Below are positions 63,040-64,000 of a stretch of DNA of 64,000 nucleotides, in pieces. How positions within the stretch are numbered: the stretch's first letter is position 1; every line of letters starts with the position of its first letter. The translations under genes and the position numbers were made by a program. Source of the DNA: Rhodococcus sp. (in: high G+C Gram-positive bacteria) (GTDB taxonomy: Bacteria > Actinomycetota > Actinomycetes > Mycobacteriales > Mycobacteriaceae); assembly GCF_023264675.1 (NCBI RefSeq), contig NZ_JAHFVG010000015.1:1-64000 (forward strand), read 5' to 3'. A model generated the notes under the pieces. That model was not told where the DNA came from, made no database searches, and worked only from the letters and a program-made list of their open reading frames with translations.

Positions 63040-63911
63040 ACGAGAAAGTGGTCGACGCCTTCTCCAAGATGTTCGACTTCAGCACCACCGCAAACCTGCT
63101 GAACTACGACTTCGTCCAGCAGGCCCTCATCGCAGCAGCCATCCTCGGCCTGCTCGCCGGGGCCCTCGGACCGCTGATCGTGAGCCGCCAGTGGGCATTC
63201 GCCGTTCACGGCTCCAGCGAGCTGTCCCTGACGGGTGCGTCCGCTGCACTGCTCGTCGGCATCACCGTCGGGCTCGGGGCGATCGTCGGTTCGGTCATCG
63301 CCGCGGTGATGTTCGCGCTGCTCGGATCGAAGGCCCGGGATCGCGACTCCGTCATCGGCGTCATCATGTCGTTCGGACTCGGCCTGTCGGTGCTGTTCAT
63401 CTGGCTCTACCCTGGCCGGACCGGGACGAGCTTCTCGCTGCTCATCGGCCAAATCGTCGGCGTCGGGCAAAGCGGACTCCAGCTCCTGCTGATCGCCGCA
63501 GTGGTCGTGCTGATCGTGCTCGCCATCGTCTACCGGCCACTGTTGTTCGCCAGCACCGACCCCGAGGTCGCCCTCGCCCGCGGAGTCCCCGTCCGGGCGC
63601 TGTCGGTGGTCTTCGCCGTACTCGTCGGCGTCGCCTGCGCTCTCGGAGTGCAGATCGTCGGAGCACTTCTGGTGCTCTCACTCCTCATCACCCCTGCCGC
63701 GGCCGCCGCCAGAGTCACCGCAAGCCCACTCAAGGCCACCTTGCTGTCGATCCTGTTCGCCGAAACCGCGGCCGTCGGAGGCATCCTGCTCTCCCTCGCC
63801 CCCGGCGTTCCCGTCTCGACGTTCGTCACCACCATCTCCTTCGTCATCTACCTCGTCTGCCGCGCCGTCGGGTCACGGCGAAAAGCCAACTCCGGACGAG
63901 TGCTCGCCTGA
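63036..63911 (+). CDS. Metal ABC transporter permease (ZnuB/MntC type)
   Basis: A 291-residue membrane protein with about eight helices of the ABC-3 family: LIAAAILGLLAGALGPLIVSRQWAFAVHGSSELSLTGAS near the N-terminus, SVIGVIMSFGLGLSVLF, VALARGVPVRALSVVFAVLVGVA and GALLVLSLLITPAAAAARVT. It forms the channel for the preceding ATPase and binding protein. The operon ends here; a 31-base direct repeat follows the stop codon. Confidence 0.9.
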   Translation: MNEKVVDAFSKMFDFSTTANLLNYDFVQQALIAAAILGLLAGALGPLIVSRQWAFAVHGSSELSLTGASAALLVGITVGLGAIVGSVIAAVMFALLGSKARDRDSVIGVIMSFGLGLSVLFIWLYPGRTGTSFSLLIGQIVGVGQSGLQLLLIAAVVVLIVLAIVYRPLLFASTDPEVALARGVPVRALSVVFAVLVGVACALGVQIVGALLVLSLLITPAAAAARVTASPLKATLLSILFAETAAVGGILLSLAPGVPVSTFVTTISFVIYLVCRAVGSRRKANSGRVLA

Positions 63912-63976
63912 ATCCGGTCATTCCGCAGGCTCCACTCCTGGCTAGATCCGGTCATTCCGCAGGCTCCACTCCTGGC
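63912..63976. repeat. Two exact 31-base direct repeats
   Basis: The 31 bases starting atccggtcattccgcaggct occur at 63912-63942 and again at 63946-63976, a 34-base period. The first copy is followed by tag and the second by ta, and both copies end in ctcctggc, echoing the ggctag of the hairpins at 59811 and 59885. No hairpin forms within one unit. Confidence 0.8.
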
Positions 63977-64000
63977 CTAAAATTGGCTGCAATGCCTTCC

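Overview
The window is high-GC actinobacterial DNA, most likely from Rhodococcus or a close relative in the Mycobacteriales. The evidence is protein-level resemblance to the Mycobacterium tuberculosis / Rhodococcus cholesterol catabolism genes, an EspR-like regulator, a WhiB protein, F420-type (LLM) oxidoreductases, frequent GTG starts, and many 4-base ATGA/GTGA gene overlaps.

The main content is a cholesterol/steroid catabolic regulon split into four blocks. Block A (0.1-9.5 kb) holds an acyl-CoA ligase, an Rv3520c-type LLM oxidoreductase, a double-DUF35 protein with ltp4, ltp3 and a second LLM oxidoreductase, then divergent cyp125 and fadA5. Block B (21.5-26.6 kb) holds the ring A/B cleavage operon hsaA-hsaD-hsaC-hsaB, divergent from kshA and a small Cys-rich partner gene. 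Block C (30.3-39.1 kb) holds a second ketosteroid dehydrogenase (4-KSTD-like) with hsaE-hsaG-hsaF, divergent from kstD, a MaoC hydratase and a secreted class II cholesterol oxidase. Block D (49.5-57.1 kb) holds fadE28-fadE29-chsH2-chsH1-ltp2 (removal of the last side-chain carbons), fadE34, and the regulator gene kstR itself. Eleven matches to the KstR operator TnnAACnnGTTnnA lie at the promoters of these blocks and tie them into one regulon. At kstD and the acyl-CoA ligase the operator almost touches the start codon.

Between the blocks lie unrelated genes. From 9.5 to 21.4 kb: a hypothetical protein, an EspR-like regulator, an orphan MraY with a tiny overlapping upstream ORF, a MarR protein, a LysR regulator divergent from a second enolase, DUF2277, a TetR repressor divergent from a stand-alone CYP102-like P450, dinB under a LexA-type box, a Na+/H+ antiporter with a UBP-type zinc finger, and a GNAT acetyltransferase. 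From 26.6 to 30.2 kb: a RibD/DHFR-like reductase, a DUF222-HNH nuclease gene followed by about 0.9 kb of nested minisatellites, and a TetR regulator. From 39.3 to 49.6 kb: an overlapping trio (GGDEF-EAL protein, bluB, beta-propeller lipoprotein), DUF427, two small membrane proteins, a WhiB3-like protein, gluconate kinase and permease with an FCD-GntR regulator, and an alpha/beta hydrolase. From 57.2 to 64 kb: an OtsB-GH15 trehalase fusion, a LacI regulator, and a zinc/manganese ABC transporter operon.

The left edge holds the 3' end of an IS30-family transposase abutting half of a palindrome whose complete form is the hairpin at 6852-6901. Several intergenic regions between converging genes carry perfect hairpins or short tandem repeats. 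I saw no tRNA, rRNA or CRISPR array.
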